From Caldilineaceae bacterium (lineage in GTDB: Bacteria > Chloroflexota > Anaerolineae > Caldilineales > Caldilineaceae), in the NCBI GenBank assembly GCA_019637645.1, contig JAHBVH010000027.1, positions 1-64,000 on the forward strand: DNA of 64,000 nucleotides. Direction: 5' to 3'. How positions within the stretch are numbered: the first letter of the stretch is position 1; each line of letters begins with the position of its first letter. Shown one piece after another: positions 55,264 to 62,976 of the stretch. The translations under genes and the position numbers were made by a program. The notes beneath the pieces were generated by a model. The model did not search any database. It was given only the letters and a program-made list of their open reading frames with translations, and was not told where the DNA came from.

Positions 55264-55856
55264 AACGGAGCGAATCCCATGCCCAAAGCCAAACTAACGC
55301 TATGGCTCAGTCAATGCCATCAAGCAAGCCAAGCAAACTGCGGCCAATGATACGGCGAAAACCTACATCCCTCTGCCCGCAGCGTGCGCCATCACCGGGA
55401 TGGCATGAGAAAAAGCTCTTAGCCTTTTGTGAGATGCATCAAGTGCGCTATCATAAACAGCACAATCAGGTGGCTAATCCACCAGCAGGAGTTGACGACC
55501 GCCTTTCGCACCAATGGGTAACAAAGCTAATGCATTTTTGCCACAAGCTGTGGCAAAAGTTGATGGAGACCAGTGACATCAACCTTAGGCAAGGTGGAAC
55601 GGCAATAACTGGTGCATCTTGATGGAGATAAATTTGTCTCACCTATCGCACAAGAAAGCCAATTCCGCAGACAGTGTCTGCGGAATTGGCTTTCGAGATT
55701 GCCAAGTCTCAAGAATCCGCTAGTCGCTTCTCGCCCCCGTTCACGCTAAGCTGGTCGCGCTATATCTTTCTCATTGCGATCAAGGACGATAAAGAAGAGT
55801 TGAAACAGAAGCTAATGGACTGGACAGCGGCGCAAGCAGAGGATTAAATTCAGTCA
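55264..55856 (+). pseudogene. Decayed coding region between DUF262 and the mod remnant
   Basis: No intact gene spans this 590-bp stretch. A start with a GGAG site at 55279 (MPKAKL) runs into a stop at 55350, but a one-base shift continues as YGSVNAIKQAKQTAANDTAK and then TYIPLPAACAITGMA before another stop. Near the right end, 55704-55847 encodes SRFSPPFTLSWSRYIFLIAI and then KDDKEELKQKLMDWTAAQAED without a start. Its FTLSWSRYIFL resembles the SWSHY motif of DUF1016/YhcG nucleases. A perfect 41-bp palindrome lies in the middle. I read it as fragments of one or two small defence-linked genes. Confidence 0.5.
55655..55695. repeat. Perfect 41-bp palindrome
   Basis: Arms of 20 bp (GAAAGCCAATTCCGCAGACA and its complement) flank a single G. 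It sits inside the decayed region, with no gene end nearby that would need a terminator. It may be an inserted palindromic element that helped break the former gene, or a recombination hotspot. Confidence 0.85.
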
Positions 55857-56012
55857 ATGACTCAACGCAAACAAAAACTCGAACTCACCTGGATCGGCAA
55901 AGAGAACCGGCCACGCCGAGCATCGCGTGAAGGGGAACGATCTTTTCGCCAACCGCCTGATCTTTGGCGACAATCTGCTAGCCGTGAAGGCATTAAAGGG
56001 CAAACGCTATGA
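55857..56012 (+). pseudogene. Truncated copy of the mod 5' end
   Basis: It begins MTQRKQKLELTWIGKENRPR, matching the intact Mod N-terminus (MTQRRQKLELTWLGKEQRPR). After that the counterpart of intact Mod residues 21-37 is missing and the frame shifts. In the shifted frame the text continues HRVKGNDLFANRLIFGDN and then LLAVKALK, matching Mod residues 38-62. The similarity stops there. In the original frame it is open for 51 codons and ends in ATGA shared with the Fic start. The nucleotide differences from the intact copy show it is not a recent duplication. Confidence 0.88.
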
Positions 56013-57181
56013 ATCTTGAACAGTTTAGCCAAAGCCCAAGTGGTCGGTTAATCAAACATGGGCAGGGTGAAATGGCCTATTGGGCTTTTGTGCCGCATCC
56101 ATTGCCCCCGCCACTAGACCTTGATCGCTCGCTTGTTCAGGCGCTCTCTGCCGCCGACCGGGCGCTAGGTGAACTGGCTGGGTTAGGGCGCAACATGCCA
56201 AACCCACATTTGCTAATTCAGCCCTTTATCCGGCGTGAAGCGGTGCTCTCTTCGCGCATTGAAGGCACGCAGGCCGATGTTGCGGATCTGTATGCGTACG
56301 AAGCTGGACAGTTGATGTTGCCAGGTTTTCGCCCCCAGGCCCAGGAAAGTGACATACGAGAAGTGCTAAATTATGTCCATGCGCTCGAATATGGTCTAGA
56401 ACGCATCAAGGAGTTTCCACTTAGCCTCCGCTTCTTACGCGAACTGCACGAGCGATTGATGACCGGTGTACGTGGTGACCATTTGACGCCGGGGGAGTTT
56501 CGCCGCACTCAGAATTGGATCGGTGGATTCGGTGTAGGGCTGCAAGAGGCCGCCTATGTGCCACCGCCGTTGGAAGAGATGCAACAGGCTTTGGCAGACT
56601 TCGAAACTTATCTGCATGCCGAACATGACTACCCACCCCTACTTCGGCTTGGGATGATCCACTATCAATTTGAGGCGATTCACCCTTTTCTCGATGGTAA
56701 CGGACGTATCGGACGTTTGCTGATCACACTGCTGCTGGTACACTGGAACCTACTGCCGTTGCCGCTGCTTTATCTCAGCGCCTACTTTGAAGGTCATCGC
56801 CAACCCTACTATGATGGCTTGATGGCGGTGAGTACCCAGGGCAATTGGAACGGTTGGCTGCGCTTTTTTTTGAATGGCGTTGCCGACCAAGCGAATGATG
56901 CAATTCACCGCGCCAAAGAGCTGCAAGACTTATCGCTGGACTGGCAAACACAATTGAAGCAATCTACAGCGACCGTACTTATGCATAACATTGTCGATTT
57001 CCTTGCGCAACGTCCAATTCTATCGGCACAAGATATATGTACACAGTTCAATGTTTCTCATCAAACAGCTATGCGTGCGATCCAACGACTGATCGAAATG
57101 GATATTTTGGACAGGATCGATGAGCGTAAACGCAATCAGCATTTTCTCGCCCGCCGCATTGTTGATATATTCCAAAGATAA
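56009..57181 (+). CDS. Fic-family AMP-transferase with N-terminal inhibitory motif
   Basis: A 390-residue Fic protein. The catalytic motif HPFLDGNGRIGR occupies residues 225-236 and is complete. The Fic_N region contains SSRIEG (81-86), matching the (S/T)xxxE(G/N) inhibitory motif with Glu85, so this is a class II, self-inhibited enzyme. A C-terminal winged helix (LSAQDICTQFNVSHQTAMRAIQRLIEMDIL) could bind DNA and repress its own gene. Such proteins modify targets by AMPylation. The start overlaps the mod remnant. It may be a passenger, regulator or toxin within the locus. Confidence 0.92.
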   Translation: MNLEQFSQSPSGRLIKHGQGEMAYWAFVPHPLPPPLDLDRSLVQALSAADRALGELAGLGRNMPNPHLLIQPFIRREAVLSSRIEGTQADVADLYAYEAGQLMLPGFRPQAQESDIREVLNYVHALEYGLERIKEFPLSLRFLRELHERLMTGVRGDHLTPGEFRRTQNWIGGFGVGLQEAAYVPPPLEEMQQALADFETYLHAEHDYPPLLRLGMIHYQFEAIHPFLDGNGRIGRLLITLLLVHWNLLPLPLLYLSAYFEGHRQPYYDGLMAVSTQGNWNGWLRFFLNGVADQANDAIHRAKELQDLSLDWQTQLKQSTATVLMHNIVDFLAQRPILSAQDICTQFNVSHQTAMRAIQRLIEMDILDRIDERKRNQHFLARRIVDIFQR

Positions 57182-57307
57182 CGAAATTTGACCAGTTTGA
57201 CGAGGATTCAGCAAGATATAGGTTAAAACCAAAGGCTTATATCCATTTTTGCCTAAAAATCATCATAAGCCTGAAATTATGTACATCGATGGAGATAGCG
57301 GGACGTA

Positions 57308-58999
57308 ATGACTCAACGCAGACAAAAACTCGAACTCACCTGGCTCGGCAAGGAGCAGCGCCCCCGCCTGGAACCGCGCATCCTGCTCGAAGATCCCGCC
57401 CGCAGCTACCACGCCCCCCACCGCGTCAGCGACACCGACCTCTTCGACAACCGCCTAATCTTTGGTGATAACCTGCTGGCATTGAAGGCATTAGAATATG
57501 AATTTACGGGTAAAATTAAGTGTATTTATCTTGATCCACCATACAATACCGGTAGCGCATTTGACAGATACGATGATGGAATCGAACACTCTCTCTGGTT
57601 ATCATTGATTCGCGACCGCTTGGAGCTATGCAAAAGTTTATTGTCCGAACATGGTTCAATCTGGGTAAGCATTGATGACCGGGAACAAGCATATCTACGG
57701 GTTGTAATGGACGAAATTTTTGGGCGGCAGTGTTTTATTGCTTGTAACGTCTGGCAAAAGCGCTATTCACGCGAAAATCGCGAAGCTATTGGAGATGCTC
57801 ATGAATATATACTTGTGTATGCAAAGGAGCCAGCTAGTTTCAAAGAACGACGAAATTTCTTACCCTTGCAGGAAAAACAGCAGAAAATATATAGGAACCC
57901 AGATAACGATCCGCGAGGTGATTGGCAGTCAGTTTCATTGTTAGCGCAAGGCTATCGCCCCAATCAAATGTACGAAATTATCGCGCCATCAGGTGCAAGA
58001 CACACTCCTCCTTCGGGAAACTGTTGGAAGCTGATTCGAGAAGAGTATGAAAAATTGGTAACCGATAACCGAATTTATTTTGGGCAAGATGGAAATGGTG
58101 TACCAAGAAGAAAGTATTTCCTAAATGAGGCTAAGGGTCTGGTGCCCTGGACATGGTGGCCACATGAAGATGTGGGACATACAGGCGAGGCAAAACAGGA
58201 GGTGAATACACTATTCGGCGCACAGATTAGTTTCGATACAGCGAAACCGGAAAGACTAATTCAGCAAGTACTTATGATTGCCACCAACCCCGGCGACCTT
58301 GTCCTCGATTCCTTCGCTGGCTCCGGCACGACCGGCGCGGTGGCGCACAAGATGGGGCGGCGCTGGATTATGGTCGAATTGGGGGAGCACTGTCACACGC
58401 ATATCATCCCCCGGCTGCACAAGGTCATTGACGGGCAAGATCCCGGCGGCATCACCAAAGCAATGGCGTGGCAGGGGGGCGGTGGTTTTCGCTACTTTAA
58501 GCTCGCGCCCTCGCTCTTAGACAAGGATCGCTGGGGCAATTGGGTGATCAACAAAGAGTATAACGCGGCCATGCTGGCCGAAGCGCTCTGCAAATTGGAA
58601 GGCTTCACCTATGCGCCGAGCGCGACGATCTACTGGCAACAGGGGCACTCGACCGAACGGGATTTTATCTACGTCACCACGCAGACGCTCACCCACGAAC
58701 AACTCCAGGCGCTCAACGAAGAAGTGGGCAGCGAGCGCACGCTGCTTGTGCTCTGCGCGGCCTATCGCGCCGCTGCCGATCTCGAACAAGCCTATCCCAA
58801 TCTCACCCTCAAGAAGATCCCCAACGCCGTCATCAGCCGCTGCGAATATGGCAAGGATGATTATAGTTTACAGGTCGCCAATCTGCCCGCCGCGCCGCTA
58901 GTCGAGCCGCTGGTGGAAGAAGCGTTGGGAACAACGTTGGAAGCCGAAAGCGATGTACCCCAGCTTTCGCTCTTTGGTGGGGAGGCAAACAGCGCCTGA
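57308..58999 (+). CDS. mod: Type III DNA adenine methyltransferase (Mod)
   Basis: A 563-residue beta-class N6-adenine methyltransferase. Motif IV is DPPYNTGS (from Asp76) and motif I is DSFAGSGTTGAV (from Asp334), the order expected for type III Mod. The variable region between them would be the target recognition domain. The C-terminus has ISRCEYGKDDYSLQV and ends LSLFGG. Base composition changes inside the gene: by hand count 57361-57420 is 73% GC, 57481-57540 is 30%, 57841-57900 is 38% and 58321-58380 is 68%. The middle of the gene, with the recognition domain, therefore looks imported. Res follows 192 bases downstream. Confidence 0.92.
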   Translation: MTQRRQKLELTWLGKEQRPRLEPRILLEDPARSYHAPHRVSDTDLFDNRLIFGDNLLALKALEYEFTGKIKCIYLDPPYNTGSAFDRYDDGIEHSLWLSLIRDRLELCKSLLSEHGSIWVSIDDREQAYLRVVMDEIFGRQCFIACNVWQKRYSRENREAIGDAHEYILVYAKEPASFKERRNFLPLQEKQQKIYRNPDNDPRGDWQSVSLLAQGYRPNQMYEIIAPSGARHTPPSGNCWKLIREEYEKLVTDNRIYFGQDGNGVPRRKYFLNEAKGLVPWTWWPHEDVGHTGEAKQEVNTLFGAQISFDTAKPERLIQQVLMIATNPGDLVLDSFAGSGTTGAVAHKMGRRWIMVELGEHCHTHIIPRLHKVIDGQDPGGITKAMAWQGGGGFRYFKLAPSLLDKDRWGNWVINKEYNAAMLAEALCKLEGFTYAPSATIYWQQGHSTERDFIYVTTQTLTHEQLQALNEEVGSERTLLVLCAAYRAAADLEQAYPNLTLKKIPNAVISRCEYGKDDYSLQVANLPAAPLVEPLVEEALGTTLEAESDVPQLSLFGGEANSA

Positions 59000-59001
59000 G
59001 G

Positions 59002-59023
59002 CTAGCAGCCCTCAGGCTGCTAG
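59002..59023 (+). repeat. Small hairpin between mod and res
   Basis: CTAGCAGCC-ctca-GGCTGCTAG forms a 9-bp stem three bases after the mod stop. A second, looser dyad (GCAGCAGAACTGCTAG) follows near 59043-59060. It could attenuate res expression relative to mod, which would be useful for a restriction gene, but this is inference. Confidence 0.5.
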
Positions 59024-59191
59024 AGCGGAACTTTCCCTATCAGCAGCAGAACTGCTAGCCTGCTGCGGGTAAGTGACAACCATTTTATGGGAACGCCAGG
59101 GGTGAAACCAGCTGGCTACGTTCTGTCGCCACGTCGTAGCTGTCAAGATTATAGTGGCTGTAGAGATTGCACGAAAGAAAGCAAACCCGAT

Positions 59192-61969
59192 ATGCACCGA
59201 CAAGTCAATGCCATTAGCGGGCGGCTCAGCCTGCGCCCCCCCCAGCGCCGGTCACTCGAAATTTTGGACCGCGTGGTGGCGATTACCGGGTTGGATCAAC
59301 AGGTGCGATCCAGCCAACTGCGGACGCCGGATCGACTCGCGGCCATGCGGGAGGTGATCGCATCGGAATTTCCCACCGTCACCGACTTTGAGCGCGACTT
59401 TCCTTCGCTCTGCTTTGCCTTGGCGACCGGCGTCGGCAAGACCCGGCTCATGGGTGCGTTTATCAGCTATCTCTATCTCGCCCACGGGCTCCGCAACTTC
59501 TTTGTGCTCGCGCCCAACCTCACCATCTACAACAAGCTGATTGCCGACTTCACGCCCAATACGCCCAAATATGTCTTCAAGGGGATTGCCGAATTTGCGG
59601 TAACACCGCCGGTCATCGTCACCGGTGACAACTACGCGAGCGGCATTGGCACCCGGAACGAACGGGTCTTACAGCCGCAGTTGCTCACCGATCCGCAACA
59701 TAGCGGCGAAGTGCATATCAACATCTTCAACATCTCGAAGATCAACGCGGAAGTGCGTGGTGGCAAATCACCCCGCATCAAGCGCCTCTCCGAATATATC
59801 GGCGACAGCTATTTCAACTATCTCGCCGAGTTGCCCGATCTCGTTCTGCTCATGGATGAGTCACACCGCTATCGCGCCGATGCTGGGCTGCGCGCCATCA
59901 ACGAACTCAAGCCCATCCTAGGATTAGAATTGACGGCAACGCCTTTCATCGAGACGAGCAAAGGGGCGATTCCCTTTAAGAATGTCATCTATGACTACCC
60001 CCTGGCGCGTGCCCTAGAAGATGGCTTTATCAAAGAGCCAGCCGTCGTCACCCAAAAGAACTTTCAGCCCCAGAACTATGATCGCGAAGCGTTAGAGCGG
60101 ATCAAACTGGAAGATGGCATCCGGCTCCACGAAAGTGTCAAAGTTGAGCTTGACACCTTCGCCCGCCAAAACTATCCGGGGACCAATAACAAACGGGTCA
60201 AACCCTTTATGTTGGTCATCGCCCGCGACACGGTTCATGCCCGCGACCTGCTGGAACGCATCCAATCCCCTACCTTTTTCGAAGGGCGCTATGCCGATAA
60301 GGTGATCCAGGTGGATTCTACTACCAAAGGCAGCAAAGAGGATGAGATTGTCGAACGCTTGCTCGCCGTGGAAAGCCCCGATGAACCAACCGAGATTGTG
60401 ATCCATGTTAACATGCTCAAAGAAGGGTGGGATGTGACCAATCTCTACACCATTGTACCACTCCGCGCCGCCAACGCGCGCATCCTGATCGAGCAGTCGA
60501 TTGGGCGCGGCCTGCGCCTACCCTTTGGCCGCCGCACTGGCGTCGCCGCCGTCGACCGGCTCAATATCGTCGCCCACGACAGATTCCAAGAGATTATCGA
60601 TGAGGCCAATCGCCCCGATTCAATGATCCGCCTACAACGCTTGGAACTTGATGCTTCAGGCCAGGCGCCACGTCCGCAAGCCGTCATCGCCGCGCCGAAT
60701 CTATTGAAGCTGTTAGGGCCAGCCAAAGCCACACCCCCAACCACACCAGCCCTGGTGACAACAAGCGAGAGTGACCACCCAATAACCCCAGCGGCCGGGC
60801 AACCTTCTCCCTTCCGCACGGTGGCCGAACAGCAAGCCGCGCAACTAACCTATCAGACTATCCAACGGTATAGCAGGCTGCCTTCTTCCGCCGCGTTGCA
60901 ACAGCCGGAGATCCAACAGAAGCTCTTGGCCGAAGTGCGCGAACAATTCATCGTGCCTTCCCAATCCAACCTACCAGGGTTGGAAGCTGAATCCGCCCTC
61001 GACTTGGCGGCGGTTGTACGCCAAGTCACCACGATGGTACAACAGCAAACCATTGACATTCCGCGCATTGTGGTCGTCCCCAAGGGCGAAGTCGTCACTG
61101 GCTTTTCACCCTTTGCCCTAGAGAGCTCGCTAATACGTTATGCGCCGGTTGAGCGGGATCTGCTACTACAGAATTTGCGGACCAACGAACAGAGCTCGAT
61201 CACCGTTACAAACCATGTCGCCGCCGAAGCGCGCTTGGAAGATTACATTGTCCGCAGTCTTGTCGACTATCCCGACGTGGCCTATGATGACCAAGCCGAT
61301 TTGCTCTATGATTTAGCCGGACAGCTGATCCATCATCTGGAAAGCTATTTGCAACAAGACGATGTTGAAAATGTGGTGCGCTATCATGAAAAACGGTTAG
61401 CCGCGCTCATCTACACACAGATGCAAGCCCATCGCTGGGAAAAACCGGTTGGATACGAAGTCCAAGTAACAAGTGGATTCACACCGCTCAGAGAAAGTGC
61501 GTTCATCGCGGAGGGTGTACAGCAGGATTTCCATCAACCACCACCAGCGGGCCTGCCGATTCGCCGGATCATTTTTTCGGGCTTTCAGCGCTGTCTTTAT
61601 CCTGTCCAAAAATTCGATAGCGAACCAGAACGCCGTCTCGCCATTATTCTGGACCGGGAAGCACAAAAATGGTTCAAACCGGCACGCGGCCAATTTCAGA
61701 TTTACTACAAAGCAGGGATTGAGCACAGAGAGTATGTCCCTGATTTCATCGCCGAAACAGCAACACAGCTTTATATGTTTGAGCCAAAGGCCAATCACGA
61801 GGTCGACACCGATGAAGTTCAAGAAAAGCGCAAAGCCGCCGAAGTTTGGTGTCAACACGCCTCTAACCATGCCAGTCAATACGGTGGCAAGGCATGGCGT
61901 TATGTGCTACTGCCACAAGATCTCATTGCAGAAAATATGACATTAGCCGGGTTAGTAGCCCACGTCTAA
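59192..61969 (+). CDS. res: Type III restriction endonuclease subunit (Res)
   Basis: About 925 residues. A superfamily 2 helicase core has Walker A ATGVGKT (78-84), the DEAH-like box DESH (222-225), ELTATPF, and the C-terminal RecA motif IEQSIGRGLRLPFGRR. A middle region (about 500-640) is divergent. Near the end SEPERRL, YVPDFI (Asp851) and FEPK (Glu864, Lys866) make a PD-(D/E)xK nuclease site. Length and layout fit type III Res. The open frame extends back to 59087, but ATG at 59192 (MHRQVNAISG) begins the conserved region. With Mod it should cut DNA between two unmodified, oppositely oriented sites. Confidence 0.9.
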   Translation: MHRQVNAISGRLSLRPPQRRSLEILDRVVAITGLDQQVRSSQLRTPDRLAAMREVIASEFPTVTDFERDFPSLCFALATGVGKTRLMGAFISYLYLAHGLRNFFVLAPNLTIYNKLIADFTPNTPKYVFKGIAEFAVTPPVIVTGDNYASGIGTRNERVLQPQLLTDPQHSGEVHINIFNISKINAEVRGGKSPRIKRLSEYIGDSYFNYLAELPDLVLLMDESHRYRADAGLRAINELKPILGLELTATPFIETSKGAIPFKNVIYDYPLARALEDGFIKEPAVVTQKNFQPQNYDREALERIKLEDGIRLHESVKVELDTFARQNYPGTNNKRVKPFMLVIARDTVHARDLLERIQSPTFFEGRYADKVIQVDSTTKGSKEDEIVERLLAVESPDEPTEIVIHVNMLKEGWDVTNLYTIVPLRAANARILIEQSIGRGLRLPFGRRTGVAAVDRLNIVAHDRFQEIIDEANRPDSMIRLQRLELDASGQAPRPQAVIAAPNLLKLLGPAKATPPTTPALVTTSESDHPITPAAGQPSPFRTVAEQQAAQLTYQTIQRYSRLPSSAALQQPEIQQKLLAEVREQFIVPSQSNLPGLEAESALDLAAVVRQVTTMVQQQTIDIPRIVVVPKGEVVTGFSPFALESSLIRYAPVERDLLLQNLRTNEQSSITVTNHVAAEARLEDYIVRSLVDYPDVAYDDQADLLYDLAGQLIHHLESYLQQDDVENVVRYHEKRLAALIYTQMQAHRWEKPVGYEVQVTSGFTPLRESAFIAEGVQQDFHQPPPAGLPIRRIIFSGFQRCLYPVQKFDSEPERRLAIILDREAQKWFKPARGQFQIYYKAGIEHREYVPDFIAETATQLYMFEPKANHEVDTDEVQEKRKAAEVWCQHASNHASQYGGKAWRYVLLPQDLIAENMTLAGLVAHV

Positions 61970-62049
61970 GTAGAACCGAGAAAGTTTTGGGAAACGGCAA
62001 CTGAGCGGGGCCCTTTTGGGCGCGAAGCCAAAGCGGATAATCTAGCAAA

Positions 62050-62107
62050 AGAAACCCGGTTTTTCGTGATCAACCAGCTTTATCACGCTAGCAAAAACCG
62101 GGTTTCT
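62050..62107. repeat. AGAAACCCGGTTTTT inverted repeat
   Basis: 15-bp perfect arms AGAAACCCGGTTTTT / AAAAACCGGGTTTCT, with inner CGTGAT / ATCACG pairing, make a 58-base stem-loop. It immediately precedes the surviving part of the GrpB relic and replaces that gene's 5' half. Confidence 0.8.
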
Positions 62108-62320
62108 CACAGCTACTTTACCAAAGATGCCGATGCGGTTCGCACCCACGATATTCACATCTATGCCGCCGACAATCCAGCGGTAGAACGCCATCTGGCC
62201 TTTCGCGACTATTTACGCGCCCACCCCGCGGCACAGCAAGCGTATGTGGCGGTCAAACATTTGGCCTATGCCCAACATCCAGCCGATATTATCGCCTACA
62301 ATAACAGCAAAAATGCTTAG
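62108..62320 (+). pseudogene. C-terminal relic of a GrpB/UPF0157 protein
   Basis: The frame reads SYFTKDADAVRTHDIHIYAA and then DNPAVERHLAFRDYLRAHPA, followed by AQQAYVAVKHLA. This is the distinctive second half of GrpB (UPF0157) nucleotidyltransferase-fold proteins (RTHHLH, HL.FRDYLR.HP). About 100 N-terminal residues are missing; the only upstream start (GTG at 62066) lies within the palindrome loop. The C-terminus is also short (ends YNNSKNA). It is therefore a truncated, probably inactive gene. Confidence 0.7.
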
Positions 62321-62378
62321 ATCTAAACAGACCGATCAACAAGTACTTGCTTAGTATCGTGGCCGCCTATAGTCAGGC

Positions 62379-62744
62379 TTACAAATAAAGTACCACTTCT
62401 TCACCCTCTTGCTGCACGCGATAGGTGCGGACGCGCAGCTTGGGATCATAGAGAGCTTGGCCGGTTTTGATGTCAAACTCCCATTGGTGCCAAGGGCATT
62501 TGAGGATTTCACTTTCCCGCTCATGGCCCACGTCGGTCCCCCCGGTCGAGACGACGAGGGGACGTAGCCGTCCTTTGCAGAGTGGACCCGCACGATGGGG
62601 ACAGTAGTTGAGCAGGGCGTAGTAGGTGTCCCCGATGTGAAAAACCCCAATTTCATGGCCATGGACCGTTACCACTTTTCGCCCACCTTGGGGCAACTCA
62701 GCCGCCGTGGCGACGACATGGCGCTCGGCTGATTGCTTCGCCAT
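62379..62744 (-). CDS. Rieske [2Fe-2S] ferredoxin
   Basis: A 121-residue soluble Rieske protein. The cluster ligands are in CPHRAGPLC (Cys-x-His) and CPWHQWEF (Cys-x2-His). A longer-than-usual loop between them (LRPLVVSTGGTDVGHERESEIL) is notable. The C-terminus (LRVRTYRVQQEGEEVVLYL) is typical. It probably delivers electrons to an oxygenase or acts with the amidohydrolase-linked pathway encoded upstream. The start is preceded by AGGAGAAGAGA. Confidence 0.92.
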   Translation of the reverse strand: MAKQSAERHVVATAAELPQGGRKVVTVHGHEIGVFHIGDTYYALLNYCPHRAGPLCKGRLRPLVVSTGGTDVGHERESEILKCPWHQWEFDIKTGQALYDPKLRVRTYRVQQEGEEVVLYL

Positions 62745-62800
62745 TCTCTTCTCCTGTGATCGCTTCTAATAGAACTTATACAGCATATTTCACGCAGAAA

Positions 62801-62818
62801 CCTGACCGGTTTTGAAAA
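62801..62818. repeat. Half-copy of the CCTGACCGG palindrome
   Basis: CCTGACCGGTTTTGAAAA matches the left arm and loop of the palindromes at 15617 and 40811. The right arm is absent, replaced directly by the 50-bp tandem repeats starting at 62821. It suggests the array or its neighbour interrupted a former palindrome. Confidence 0.6.
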
Positions 62819-62820
62819 TC

Positions 62821-62967
62821 TTGTCATCTGGTTGGCTCTGTGGTCCCCACAACCGCCAACGCTAGACGCCTTGTCATCTGGTTGGCTCTGTGGTCCCCAC
62901 AACCGCCAACGCTAGACACCTTGTCATCTGGTTGGCTCTGTGGTCCCCACAACCGCCAACGCTAGAC
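62821..62967. repeat. Three tandem 50-bp repeats
   Basis: Three head-to-tail copies of a 50-bp unit (62821-62870, 62871-62920, 62921-62967) differ only at one base (GACGCC versus GACACC) and at the final end. Each unit contains an internal dyad, GTTGGC ... GTGG-tcc-CCAC ... GCCAAC. They lie between the amidohydrolase stop and the Rieske promoter region. There are no variable spacers, so it is not a CRISPR array. Confidence 0.95.
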
Positions 62968-62976
62968 GGGGTGGGA

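Larger units (their letters stand above)
61970..62378. other. Junction region after res
   Basis: About 400 bp with no intact gene. It holds the AGAAACCCGG inverted repeat and the GrpB relic. This marks the right edge of the defence-type locus. No integrase, transposase or tRNA is present that would explain insertion. Confidence 0.5.

Noticed and set aside
55527..55712. Minus-strand frame across the 41-bp palindrome
   Set aside because: Its coding appearance comes from the palindrome mirror; there is no ribosome-binding site or similarity.
50436..61969. DISARM or BREX system
   Set aside because: A DrmD-like helicase and a methylase are present, but no DrmA/DrmB/DrmC-type genes, and no PglZ or BrxC/BrxL-type genes.
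62821..62967. Possible short CRISPR array
   Set aside because: The repeated unit is 50 bp and contiguous, with no variable spacers, and no cas genes are nearby.
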